A DNA stretch of 64,000 bases from Galerina marginata (Eukaryota > Basidiomycota > Agaricomycetes > Agaricales > Galerinaceae): positions 1,364,001 to 1,428,000 of the forward strand of contig JAECYW010000005.1 in the NCBI GenBank assembly GCA_023014335.1. Direction: 5' to 3'. The notes under the pieces are model-generated. The model was not told the origin of the DNA. It did not search any database and saw nothing but the letters and a program-made list of their open reading frames with translations. Of this stretch, positions 34,969 to 46,934 are shown piece after piece; the stretch's first letter is position 1; each line of letters starts with the position of its first letter. Both the position numbers and the translations under genes were made by a program.

Positions 34969-36906
34969 ATGACGCCTGAGGAAAAGACTTCAGAAATTAG
35001 TCCCGTCGATGCATTAGCCGCCTCAACGGAACGAAGGTACAAGGAGAATGTTCCCCAACTCGGTGGTATCAGTAAGGATCAAGTTGTGCAGGCGGTCGAC
35101 AATTCAGAGAAGGCATCGGTCGACGAGCAAGGGGACATCCGTACGCCCGAAGAGAAGAGGATATCATACGTACAATTTCTGACACTTTGCTGGACCTTGG
35201 TTCTTGGCGGATGGAATGACGGGACTACAGGACCGTTGCTGCCCCGCATCCAAGAGGTTTATAAAGCCAGTATTCCCATTCGATTCTAATGAATTACGAA
35301 TTAAAACTCTTGAGTATATACAGGTTGATTACGTTGTCGTATCGCTTATTTTTGTATTTGCATGTGGGGTACGTCGACGTTTCTACCCTTCCGTTGTGGG
35401 ATTTACTGTAGCTGATGAATATCGTCTCTACCTAGGGGTTTATGGGAGGCTCCTTGATAAACATGTACCTAACACCGCGGCTAGGCTTTGGCAAGGTAAT
35501 TTCTTCCTTCAACCTGATGTCGAGGCTGCAGGCTGAGAGTAAGCTAGACTCTAGTTCTTGGGTCAGTGATGCAAGCCACAGCGTACTGTATTCAGGCTTC
35601 GGCTCCACCCTTCCCAGCCTTTGTTTTCGGATATACCATTGCGGGAATGTCTCTTTCGCTCCAGGTACAACTCAAGCCCTTCGTTATACCATTTACTGAG
35701 GCAAATGTACGACCCAGGATGCACAAGCCAACGGATTCGTGGCCAACTTGAAATACAATCCCAAGTCCAAGATGGGGATGGTTCAAGCATGCTATGGTAT
35801 TTTCCTAAATATTATACGACCCTTTATGCATTCAGAACTTTTGGGTCAGGATTTGGGTTGTTCGCTGCGCCGCTTGTGTCGACGCAATTCGCTCAACAAC
35901 GTCGATGGTCCTTCCACTTTTTGGTCTCTCTCGGGATGGCGGTGATAAACACAACCTTGCAAATACTTGTGTTCAGATTCAAGTCTCTGGATTGTAAAAA
36001 ATACTTCTTCGTGTTCTTTTGATCTCATGACTGATAATCGTAACCTAGATTGCCTTGTGCTCGGGGGCGAACCGGAGACGGATAAATCACAGTTTAGCGA
36101 TGGTAGTTTGTTCAAGCAGGTCATGAAAAGTCGGACCACCCAGTTTATTGCCTTCTTTATTGTGGTCCACCTCGGTGTAGGGGTAACTATTGGCGGATGG
36201 ATTGTGACTTATATTATTAATGTTCGAGGTGGTGGTCCGTCGTCTGGCTATATCTCAGCTGGTGTCTCCGGTGGTTCGTGGTCTCATCCCCCTTGTTTCA
36301 CATAGGGTTAACCCAAAGATGTCGGTAGGTGTTATGCTAGGGCGGGTGGGGCTTCTTTGGCTCAATAAATGGGTGAGTTTGGCCCCACGGCTGTAGAAGA
36401 GGAACTGAAATTTGCCCAAGCTTGGGGAACGCAAGGCTGTACTTCTTTATTCCCTGCTTTGTATCGGGTTAGTTTGCAGCCTGAAATACTTTGCAACTTA
36501 CCGAAGTTGATCCCAGACTTGAAATTGTCGTATGGCGGGTGCCATCTCTGGTTGGGAACGCCATAGCTCTATGCTTCGTTGGGCTCTTCTTGGGTCCTAT
36601 GTACCCAATGGCCATAAACCAAGCCTCGCGGCTCCTTCCAGGGTGGATGCTCACCGGGGCCATTGGCTGGATTGCGGGGTTCGGCCAGACGGGAAGCGCT
36701 TTAGTTCCCTTTATCACTGGTGCGATTGCCAATAAATATGGCTTGAAGACTTTACCACCGCTGTGCGTTCTCGGTTTATCTGATTTATTTTTTTCTGACC
36801 AATATGCTTGCAATCCCCCAGTTTAGTGGTACTGACGGGGATTATGATGTTGATGTGGATGCTTATACCGAGTGGTAATCACTCTCGATCTATAAATATC
36901 CATTAG
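34969..36906 (+). CDS. MFS transporter, Bsc6-like (copy 2)
   Basis: Exons 34969-35265, 35324-35368, 35436-35495, 35548-35664, 35718-35796, 35850-35993, 36049-36273, 36329-36372, 36421-36467, 36517-36762 and 36822-36906 give 462 residues. It is a full paralogue of the preceding transporter: FLTLCWTLVLGGWNDGTTGPLLPRIQ, WSFHFLVSLGMAVIN, GVTIGGWIVTYIINVRGG, GPMYPMAINQASR and GAIGWIAGFGQTGSA are all present. Exon lengths match copy 1 almost throughout (297, 45, 60, 117, 223, 225, 44, 47, 246), so the frame is intact despite sequence divergence. Intron 1 has no GT donor: the expected site reads AAA|GCCAGT, so it must use GC or be spliced poorly. Copy 2 has an intron at 35797-35849 that copy 1 lacks, and lacks one that copy 1 has. 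The N-terminal tail is not similar to that of copy 1. Confidence 0.85.
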
Positions 36907-37204
36907 GCAGAAGCTATAGACGCCGTCGTCCTCGCTTGACTAACACTTTTCTGTAATTGGTGGGATGCCAGCGCCATTCCAAATAAATTCCGGCGGCGAT
37001 AGAAGCTCTCATGTCGCCCAGTTCAAAAAAAAATCCTGAAATCCGCCTTGCACTACGATATAAGTGAAATGAGGTATGAATATATGTCTCTTATTCTCCC
37101 TTACGGCTCTATCGCCGCATCCCTACAGTAATCTGGACCAAGAATGACAAAGTTCTAGTACAGAAAGTAATAAATTGTCCATCAAATGTCCATTCAACCA
37201 TCGC

Positions 37205-40200
37205 TTATTCGGAGCTCCAGACTGTAACAGTCGAGGCAAACCCGTCAACGTTGTCCGCCTGACTAACAATTCCAGCACCGTTGACGCTGAGCTGATAAGT
37301 CGATGCCACAGTTGAGAAACTGTAGAGGCCGATGTTGGAGGAAGAGTCAATGGTCGTGATTTGGGCTTGACAATTTTGGGTGTTCAAGCAATCTTGAGAG
37401 AAATTCTTCACGAGTAAATAGATTAGTTTTGGGTTTCTTGTCAAAAAAGGAGGGACCAAATACCTCAAAGAAGCTGTACAATCCCGCACCTGAAAAATAA
37501 GGAGTAAGTTGGATGAATCGACATAAACGATGTCAGGCTGACCAAAGACAAGAATGTTCTCGGAATCCTTAATCGCCAAAGCCCAAGCTGAAGCATTTTC
37601 ACCGTACGGACTCGGGTCCTTATAATCAGGATCTATACTAAACGGTGTCGGAACGGCCGGCGCAGGTTGGAAATAGGGCTAAAAGTGTCCGAAATATGTT
37701 TATTAAACCTCGGAAGCATTATGAAAAGTTGGGGAAGGACGCGTACACTTTCAGTCTGTATCAGGCCCATGTAATGATTTTTCGCCCCAGCCAAGTTGTA
37801 TTGGTGGATGACGTGATGCTCAGCTTCAAAAAGGCATATGCTGTGAATATCGAGAAAAAAGTCAAAACAGGGCAGACAAAACCCACAAGCGGTTCCAATC
37901 ATCCATACAGGTCCTTGCGACTCGGATAGAATACCACGACCGGCGTACACTGTTATTTGGTCTTGCCCAGGTGCGTCTAAATCATGATCGGCCAACCAGA
38001 CCCAGTTGCCCTATAACCACGGTGAGCATTACCGAATAGAAAATAACACGCATATGGATATTTACCTCGAAGTAACCCGTAGCCTGAGCGGTTATATGAA
38101 GACTCATGAAGGCGGCAGAACAAGCGTCGAATCCTCCTGCACCAGATGTCGGACAATTTGATATATCAAGGTTTGTTCCTGCGCCTGGAAGAAATAATTA
38201 AATATCAGAACCTACAAAGATCGTTCCAGGGTGTCAAAAGAGGCAACGTACTGCCTGCGAGTCTGTTGTGAAGGCGTCAGGTCAGAAACACTCTCTCTTC
38301 AGCGAGGTCCGTAGGCAGGCTTACCTGATATGTGTATCCCACATCCCGGCGCCAGCCTGCATGCCCTCGGGTTCGATTGCATTCCACTCCACGACAATGG
38401 CACCGGCGGCAGGCCCGACAGTAGTAAACACGACATCCGTAATCTCTGTCGGTCTTCCTGCCTGATTTCCCGCCTGGCCAACTTTGAACACCACCTGCGG
38501 GTGGTCTTGGTCCTGGAATGCCGGTCCTTTACCAGCGAGTACAGACCACGCCTCACCCACAAGGCGAGTACCAGTAGGTATAGTAAGCGTGGAGGACACA
38601 ATGTAAAAGCCTGCATCGAGGAAGATAACCTTGCAGGACGAGAACTAAATGAACAGAATTTGAGCTAGCAGCAGCTATGTCAAGAGGATAACCACAAACG
38701 TTATTGAATAGAGCCTGGAGAGCGTCTGTGTCGTCTGTTACACCGTCCCCTTTTGCACCCTGATCTCTTGCGCTGACAAAATCGGATACATCATATTCCG
38801 CATATTGTGGGTGACCACGACCGACGATCTTCCCATCTGGTCCCAGTAGAGAGGCACCCTTGGTCGGCGCTGGCACGCTACCCTGCTTGAAGGCACCGGT
38901 AGGGTTACTGCCTTTATACACATCACCTTGCACCCACGATGCAATAGTCATTGTTCTCAGTGCAGGGGGTGTGCCCATAAGAATGGCAGGGCCATTCAGC
39001 ACGCCCACGGCGACTGGGACCTTGGTAAGCTTTGCATTATTAATGACGATTGATCCAGCAAGGCTTCCGTTTGACGGCAGGTCGACCGTGATGAAGTAGG
39101 GCGTGTTGGTCACCACTGCATCAATTATAGCCTGTGCCCCAGTGCCCCCAGTCGAGATATCGAGCCCAACCTGGGGAAGTAAGATATGCCTCAGTTCATT
39201 TAGTGCCAAAAAATATATACGAAGCTGAGCATACCTGACAGTTGTTGATTTTGATATCCTGGTAAGTCCAACCTTTAAAAATATTAATTAGCAGCTGCAG
39301 ACGAAAAGGGAATGGAAGTCTGGCACACCCCAGTTCCACAAACTGAAGATTGCTGTCTGGGCATTGTTCACAGTAATATTCCTCAATGTAAACCTTGATG
39401 AAGGCGGATAAATGATATCGTTTTCGATATAAAGTTAACAAACGTACTGTTGGTTTCCACCCCAAACTCCGAATTTTCCTAAACGATTTCCATGAGTTAC
39501 ATCAGACATTGGTCGACGGAAAATCGAATCACCCCCGTTAAAGACCAGGTCACCCATAAAGCCACCACTGCGGAAGAAAGAAAGGTAAATATAAGAGTAT
39601 TCAAGGGAAAATTGTTCGCAAACCTTCCGTTCTCCATCCATACACCTAACGAACGAAGAGGTATATATAACTTGATTTGTAGATAATAATAATACCTCAA
39701 CTCACCTTGATGGATAGTATCCGGTGCAGCAGACATTTGAAAAACAATGTTTACAAGGGATGTTGCTTGAGCAACTTGCCAGTGTATGCCGGTTCCCGAA
39801 TTTGCCGGAGGAATTCTATTCGTCGACGATGATAAATCTCCAACTGAAACGATCAGAAAAAGAAAAAAATTTACTGTCTGAGGTCGATAATGAAGTTCCT
39901 GACCGATCGATGGCTGCAGCGGAATTGAATAAACAAAGTAGAGAAATAACAAGATAGACTTGCAAGTTATTAGTGGCTTGGAAATACTGTCCGAATGCGG
40001 TGTATGGATTGGCGTCTAGTTTCTGAGTCAGTGTAGAACGGCGGGAAAAAGTGATCCGCTATGCACCAATGACAGCGAACCCGTTGAAGGTAGGTGCAGC
40101 CAGTAGGGTTGGTAGAACCTTTGCATCGCCAATAAGTTGAGTATAGTAGTACGGAATTATGGGAGTCGAGATCAGATAAGTTCTGCGGGGAAAAAGAAAC

Positions 40201-40863
40201 ATCAGTTCGGACCATCGCGTTCGGTGGGTTGCTCTTACCCCTGTGGAAAGTAAACGATGGCGGGAGAGACACTAATTTGAAATAGATGCAATGCGTGAAT
40301 GCCACATGGACGCGTCAAACTTAGGTTCCTTACGTCGAAGAAGAACAGGAACCGATGTTACCGCCGCCACATCGATTCTGCGAGGTGATAGCGAGGCTGA
40401 GAAAGTATGTTAATGTCTTCTTCCTTCTCCCTTGTTTTTTTTTCGAATAAGCGAATCTTACTTGATGGCCGCAGTATCATCCGTCACGCCATCGCCAACG
40501 GCGCCGAAGTCCTAAGAAGAGTAGTTCAGCGTCAGGTAGCAAATATTTAATTCAGAACCTCACCTTGACATTCCTGAAGACTTGGTAATTGTCAGGATCA
40601 GAGTTGAAGGGCGAAATTCCTTGGTGCTTGATGCTTTCCATCCAGAAAGGACTCGAGCTATTGGCGACCGTTGGCACAGTGCCCTGCTCGCTACATCCCA
40701 AGTTTGATGACTTCAATATCGATGCCCCCCTTTTCGAGTGTTGGCGAACTTGGACAGAGTGTAAGGCAGCAGCACGAACGCCGGTTTGAGTTTGGAAAGA
40801 AATGAGTGTGAGTGTAATCAGTAATGACAGTAGGAGGGTCCGTGTTATGACATGAGACGCCAT
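37205..40863 (-). CDS. Exo-beta-1,3-glucanase, glycoside hydrolase family 55
   Basis: Twenty-two exons (40863-40564, 40511-40462, 40396-40334, 40271-40239, 40182-40067, 40015-39964, 39898-39875, 39815-39706, 39645-39624, 39567-39533, 39478-39448, 39393-39329, 39272-39235, 39170-38700, 38644-38325, 38262-38252, 38184-38066, 38010-37887, 37823-37747, 37678-37543, 37489-37464, 37405-37205) give 807 residues, normal for GH55. It is secreted and releases glucose from the ends of beta-1,3-glucan in fungal walls or plant callose. The signal peptide is MASHVITRTLLLSLLITL. Two pectin-lyase-like beta-helix domains each begin with the DxGAxGDGxTDDT motif (about residues 101 and 449). Family stretches include IVYFPQGTYLISTPI, GGNQQFTLRNITVNNAQTAIF, GAGMWDTHIR, ATGYFEGNWVWLADHDLD and GRGILSESQGPVWMIGT. 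Intron 6 uses a GC donor and exon 16 is 11 nt. Confidence 0.93.
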
Positions 40864-40961
40864 TGTTTGGTATGGAGGGAGGCTTAAACGCCAGACGCGT
40901 CAACACTGGGCAGAGTGAAACGCCTGGAAGAGAGCTAATGGAGGCCGACACATTGACGATG

Positions 40962-40968
40962 CTTTATA
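40962..40968 (-). promoter_or_regulatory. TATA box of the GH55 gene
   Basis: TATAAAG when read on the minus strand, about 100 bases upstream of the ATG at 40863. Confidence 0.6.
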
Positions 40969-43635
40969 CACAAAACGCGACATCTCGAAGCGAACTTCGG
41001 GGCGGAAACACGGAAGAACTGTGGAGGATTTGATGTATCATTCATTTCGATGACATTCATCCGCGGGAAGGACATGATGGGTCTGCGCTGGCGGAGAGTT
41101 CTCTCAGGAATGAGGTACAAGGTGCAGCTTATAGGTGCTGAGAATCCGGACATACCTATTTCAACCTGACAGCCGCGAACGAGCTGCCACCTGCCGATCA
41201 CCACTCATGTCGTGTGGGCAGGTTCTTAAAAATACATTTCAGTCTTCGACTTGCACTGAGTAGTGCCAGTATCTCGTCCCAGGGTTTTGGAGCGTCTCGT
41301 GTTCTACACAAGTGGAATAGATCATAAAAACGCGCATTACAGATAGGAAATTGGGATACTAACCTTGGGCCATCATTCTTCAAGTTGTCTTGAGGACACC
41401 TAAATAATTTATTTCCGACTCATGCCGCGATGAAGCTGAGAAGATTCTATGCATCAGGTTCTGACATTGCGAGGTTCTTCCATTCTCCGAACTGGAAAGG
41501 AGGTTAGGAAAAGGCCAGCAAGACAATGAGCTGACTTTTTTTGCTTCTTGAGTTTCTGGAGTAGAATTTGCCCAGTGGTTATGCTACAGGCCTACAGCTC
41601 ATCAATATTGTAAGGCCATTTGGTTAAGCTTCAAGAGTTAATCTTGTCTTGACCAGTGTCGCGGACTCATGGAACAACTATCATGGGGGTAATAGGTGAT
41701 CGATGTTCAAGAAGTTGAAGAACAGGTTTACGAAGAACATGTTGCGCCAATGTCACCGTGACTAACATAATTGACGATCACGTGACTATGTCACGACGCG
41801 CCAGTCAATTTCCGCTGAAATTCTTCAAATCTCGCGGAAGTCATTGACACGAATTCAAGTTATAGACCAACTTCCTTCCTTCCTATACAATTTCCTGCTA
41901 TAAGTCACAGTGGCTGCGGCCACATGTTCCACCTGATGTACATCTTCTGCTCCGCGTCAGGTTTACCATTTTTACTGCTGTTAACGAAGAGGGTTCCTCT
42001 CCTCGCCGCGTTTATAATCTTGGTCGCCCATTTTGTGTTGGTAAATAAACACGTGGTGGTCTTGCAGGATGGTTGGGGAGCATTGCATTGCATTTGTGTG
42101 TGAGTGATTCCAATTTGGTGAAGGATTTCATTGACGATTTAACTTTGTATGTCAACCAAACGTCAATGCACAAAAGGGCGGTGGGTACAAGTACCACTAG
42201 CGTTAAGGAAGCTGGAACGCGTAGATTTGGCCGTAGGTCCAACCCCCAAAATTTCCGCAGACATACGGGTGGACGGATGAAGTATACTGCCTTTGTATAG
42301 TTAGTTACAGTCTAGGCCGTCTATAATGCCGTGCCAGCTCACCACATTTTCAAACTTCCATGCAATTACGCTGTGTAAAAGAAACATGTTTCTTTCGGTT
42401 CGAATTCATCTAGGAAAGATTACTGACGCTTGCAAATTATTTAATCCCCGAACTGGTTGGACCACGAGCCGCTCAGCTGCCGCTGTAGTGTTCGAAGGGT
42501 TTTATACCTGTGAAAAGTTACGGGTCAATGGGCTAAATATGAATGTTTGCCTTGGAGAGCCTGTCCCTCTTTCCTTGCGTTGCATCATAGAAAGTAAGGC
42601 GAGACTACCCTGATGGAGGGGTTATGTACCAAGCCAAAGGGCCTGGAAGAAGTAAGTCGCAAGAAATGGGAGCCATGGATACTGAAACGGTGAAACCCAG
42701 TAGATTTCTAAGTACGTGATTCCCAAGAAACACACCTCGATAATTTAGACGGTGCGTCCATTAAGGAGAAAAACCATCGATGGCCTTGACAGCGTGGGTC
42801 TGGGATATATTTTCAGAGACAGAGCTGCAGTCTAGATCTGTAGCGTTATGCGAAGGAAATGCCTATGCATCACCAACTTCTCCGCAGCCAGACCGTTCTT
42901 CTCGACTTGAGGTACTGAGGGCGACATCCACCTTGAACCAGAGCGTCCTGATGATCAATAAGCAAGTGGCTGGCTGAGTCCTAGGTTTGTCAACTTGAGC
43001 AGACGGTAGACACGAGAATTGGAAGAGGCAAAAGCTGAAGAGACAGGGTTTTCGGCTGGAGGGGGAAAGGATGATAGGAGATTCGCCGCAACAATAAATT
43101 TTCAAGGCTCCAATCCACAATACGGCGATTGAAGCCAGTGTAGGGGTTGTTCGATGTCCAAGACGACTGAGGTGGTGGTGTCTGAATGTATTTTTGATCC
43201 CCGACCGGATAGATTTTGCTCTGAGTCTCAACTGCAATCGTGACATCCTTTCAAATCCTTTGTGCAAGTAGACAAGACATCCAAAAATCGCCATTTTATC
43301 GCACCTGGTACATACCTGCGGTTTCTGCCGCTTGCGATGCCCTGCATGTCTATGGTGCTCGTTTAGTATATATTTCGTTGTCAGGTTCAGTCATGACAGC
43401 AAGTGGCTGTACTTCAACCTCCACGAATGTTCTGGGTTTCGAGGCCCGCTCTAGAGGGATCCCAGCCTTGTCCTTGAAGAGGACTGCGGACGACATTTGG
43501 TGTCTCTGCTGAGGATGTCGCAGTATCCCGATCGGCGACGTCCTGCAGCGCGGGTACGCTCTTTTTACAGAAGTCCTAAAACGGTCTCATGATTTTCAAC
43601 CACGTAGGACTCTGATTTGCAGACGCCATTACGTC
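40969..43635. other. Region without a recognised gene
   Basis: The upstream part is promoter for the GH55 gene. Frames of 143 codons (minus, 43294-42863), 95 codons (plus, 42326-42613) and 90 codons (plus, 43240-43512) are present but unrelated to any family I recognise and not joinable by splicing. 41380-41900 shows nothing. Confidence 0.4.
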
Positions 43636-45493
43636 GTGGTACAGGTCGTATTCCGACCTCGAGGAGTGGTGGATCTGGCCACGGTGAGGCTGCGAGGAAT
43701 GTTAGATCTGGTCGTGTGGCAAGAACGGCAAGCCAGGGGGAAGGAAGCTCCCAATCAGAGCAGTACATTATTATCTACGCCATCCAATGTCTGCACAACG
43801 CTAATTGTTGTTAGATCCAAAACTTCACTCCTTGAAACACCCGGAGGAACCGTCGAGATACACAATGGAGAGTTCAACGCAGTAGGAGGGCACCACATTA
43901 GCGTTACAATCAACACGGGAGGTAGGTATCAAAATATCTACGCCAATCAATATCCAATTGAAATCTAGTAGGGGATGGGGCACACTCGAGCCCGGCGAAC
44001 TCGACCCCAACAGTGCCACCCATTACAAGCGAAAGCTTCGTGCAAGAAACAGGACCTCGGCTAGCCGTAAAAGACTTTGCTTCTTCTGTAAAAGTCCGTC
44101 CTAATCATTCAATGACAGAGACGGCCTCCGACCCCTCCAGCGCAAAGGAGCTCCGATATATATTATCGCCACATGGGAACCCAACGACGCGGTTCTCCTC
44201 TGTGGATTCCGGAGCCCAACAAAAATCTTCCGTTGGGATATCAGCGCGATGGCGTCACAATCGGTGATGTTGGCATTATAACTGCCTTTGGAAGCTTTGC
44301 TTTTCTGTTCAGTATTTGCCTACCTCATGACCACCCAATCCAACCAGCAGAACTGCCCGAGAATTTCGAGCCGTTCTACATCGCCCAGTCGGATATTGAG
44401 AAACAGTCGGAATTCAAGAACGACAGCTATCTTGCTAGTGCTTCCATCGAAAGGACTCATCGCGATGGAGATTCCTCGTATGTCATCCCAACTAGCCCAG
44501 CTTTCACCAGTCTCATTATGTGTTTTCATCCCCAGCGGTTTGATCTTTGAATCCTCAGCCTCAGAAGGTGCCATCCTCGCCATGCCTGTCGGGTCAAATT
44601 CAGAGGACTTAGGAAACGTGATCAGACTCCGACGATACGTAGCAAAACACGCCGCGAGTTGGTACAAATACATCTATGACGTGCGTGGACGCGAGGTGCT
44701 AAACGGGGACGTACGTCTCATCATCGGCCACGACAAGACCAAAGCGTGGGGTATGGCGACGTTCGCAAACAGGACAGCCCAGGAAAACGCGTTCCGGCTC
44801 AAATTTATGCCTGTGCAGCAGAACAACGTGGGCAGGACTTATGGCTGGGAGTATTCAGGTATGGCCCACGTCCGCGCTGGACCTGATACGCGGGAGATTG
44901 AAGCATTGCGAGCGAACGATCCATCAGAGGACGGGGTCGACTACGAGAACCAATGCCTGTTCATCCGTACGTTAAATGTAACCCTGGTGGATAAGGTTTG
45001 GAGGGAGCTGGCTTCAGAGTTGGATATTCAGTTGGATTTGGACGTTCACAGCTCTACTTCTCCCAGCTCTTCTATTCTAGGGCTTCCTGGAAGTGGAAAT
45101 CCGTCCAATAGCTCGTCGACCTTTACATCACCAAGCTATGGTGGATTTCCAAGCACCTCCAAAATGGCGGAAAATATTGTCGTGCATGCTACACCCGCAG
45201 TTCATCCAGCTATGGTGGGTTATTAGGTCCCCTCTGTCATTCATATTGAACCAACAGCTTACTGTTTCCTTTCCTTGAAGGCCGGCCACCCTTCAAAAGC
45301 AATCAATGAGATGTTGCTGAAGCATGTAGCTATATTCTCCTCCTGTGATCTTTGTTTCATGCCCTTATTCTCCTCAGTCACTAGCATCTGTACAACTGGC
45401 CATCACTGAAGACAAGGATTGGATTTCGGTGCTCAGTCATGTATGGATCATTTGTTTCCTTGCTGCCTCGATCTCGATTTCTTACAGATTTAA
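43636..45493 (+). CDS. Agaricomycete-type protein of unknown function
   Basis: Exons 43636-43921, 43969-44066, 44119-44477, 44536-45214, 45281-45325, 45378-45440 and 45488-45493 give 511 residues, or 490 from an in-frame ATG at 43699. I recognise the layout of a large uncharacterised family common in mushroom-forming fungi. It has an N-terminal VEIHNGEFNAVGGHH motif, a variable linker, then RGSPLWIPEPNKNLPLGYQ, IGDVGIITAFGSFAFLFSICLP, a Y-L-A-S-S motif, the core GLIFESSASEGAIL and HAASWYKYIYDVRGRE. These are followed by a TKAWGMATF strand pattern, NQCLFIRT, and a C-terminal HPSKAINEMLLKH ... AITEDKDWISVLS. No membrane helix or signal peptide is present. The function is not known. The true N-terminus is uncertain, since family members usually begin closer to the IHNG motif. 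Splicing of the last intron (45441-45487) gives an immediate stop; retention would read into the bHLH gene. Confidence 0.75.
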
Positions 45494-45750
45494 CCGTGAA
45501 ATCCAGGACGATTTGGTTTTACCTTCAGCAGAGGATCTATGTGCCCGTGTTAGAGCCTCTTCGGACATTGTTGAAGAAGCAGGTGTAATATTTTTAAAAC
45601 CTAAAGGAACGCAGGTCCGTCTTCATCCTGCCCATCACATTTGACGCTATTAACATTCGTTAGCAGCACAGTCTGACAAAACTCCCTGACAAAGTGGGGT
45701 ACAAGCCATTTCATCGACCCCCTTTTGCACCGAGTACCCCTGCCAGTCTT

Positions 45751-46597
45751 ATGAAGTTTCACAGTACGCCACTCGTGGCTGCGTCCTCTGATCTATCTTC
45801 TATACCGGAGCGTTCTCTCCTTGAGACTGCCAACCCGCACCTGCCATCCATTCCTAATCCTGGCGTGCCCGCGAAAGATATAGCCACGAGATTCTTAGCT
45901 AAAGGCACCAGAGAATTTGTCGGCAGAATGAAGAAGCCTTTGCGACCAGGTGTGTAGGCATTTCTTCGGCAATGACGGACCCCTTTCCTGATCCACGCTA
46001 GTCAAAAAAATAACAGGCAGCTACCTCTCCCCCGCGTCAGGGAGTGTGGACTGGGATACAGGAGACATCACACCAGGGCCGCCTTTATATAGCAGCAGGA
46101 CGTCAAGCAAGGCTGCTGAGCAAAAGCGACGCGATTCGCTGAAGGCTTCATTCGACGAGCTGCGAGGGCTCCTACCACCTATCCCAGTCCCTAGCGACGT
46201 CGAAGCTGACTCGTCTTCATTCCGCGCGACGGAGTCGCTGGCTCTTGTCGCTAATGCAGGTGGAAGACCGAACGACGGAGTCAGCAAGCTGCAGCTGCTG
46301 CATGGCGCGACTGGATATATCAGGCTGTTGAAAGGGCGTGTAGAGAGTCGGGATGACGAAATTGCCAGCCTCCGACAGGAAGTGAGGCGATTGAGGCTGG
46401 TGCTCGAAGAACAAGACGGGATGGATACGCGTGAACAGGGATACGAAGAAGTGGATTTAGAGAAGGATTTGGACGCCGTTGAGAAGAACGATCCTTCAGG
46501 GTCTCTTTGGGCTTTGGATGAAGGCTATGTCGGAGTCGGTGATGAACCGATGGATGTAATTGTGGAAGATGGTCAATATTTGGAGGGGCAGGTCTAG
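45751..46597 (+). CDS. bHLH transcription factor (5' end uncertain)
   Basis: From the first in-frame ATG the exons are 45751-45949 and 46002-46597 (264 residues). The open frame extends upstream through 45664 and, across another intron (45615-45663), back to 45441. The DNA-binding region is TSSKAAEQKRRDSLKASFDELRGLLPPIP (about residues 100-128) with Glu106 and Arg110 in the positions that contact E-box bases; Arg there usually indicates CACGTG binding. A long loop precedes helix 2 (VSKLQLLHGATGYIRLLKGRV), which continues into a leucine-zipper-like coiled coil (DDEIASLRQEVRRLRLVLEE). The C-terminus is acidic, possibly activating. It should act in the nucleus as a dimer. No separate promoter is obvious because the gene before it ends only about 250 bases upstream. 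Confidence 0.78.
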
Positions 46598-46934
46598 ATG
46601 TTCAAGAGAAAGCTCTGGAATAGTTCTGTAACTGGTATTTCTTTTTGGGAGTTATTGTTATTATTATTTGCACTCTGCTTGTTACATGTAATAACATTTA
46701 TTCTTTGTGTATTTCCTTTCAACAATCCGCTGTTCTTTCTTTCGGAAGCCTTGTTCAGTGGCATCAGTGCCGACTTCATTCACTTCAGACTTGTAGTATA
46801 TTATCGGAAAGCAATTTAAAATACAAAACTTAATGTTAAAAATAACTGAGGTGTCCCCTGATATCCCGTGTCGATGATGCTGGTATATATCATTAAATGG
46901 CATGTCTAAAGTCGGTTGTCCAAAAGATCCAGTT
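46598..46934. other. Short convergent intergenic region
   Basis: 337 AT-rich bases holding the 3' ends of the bHLH gene (+) and the membrane protein gene (-), including a TTATTGTTATTATTATT run. No gene. Confidence 0.6.

Noticed and set aside
42863..43294. 143-codon minus-strand frame
   Set aside because: No domain, overlapped by plus-strand frames, and no plausible splice partners.
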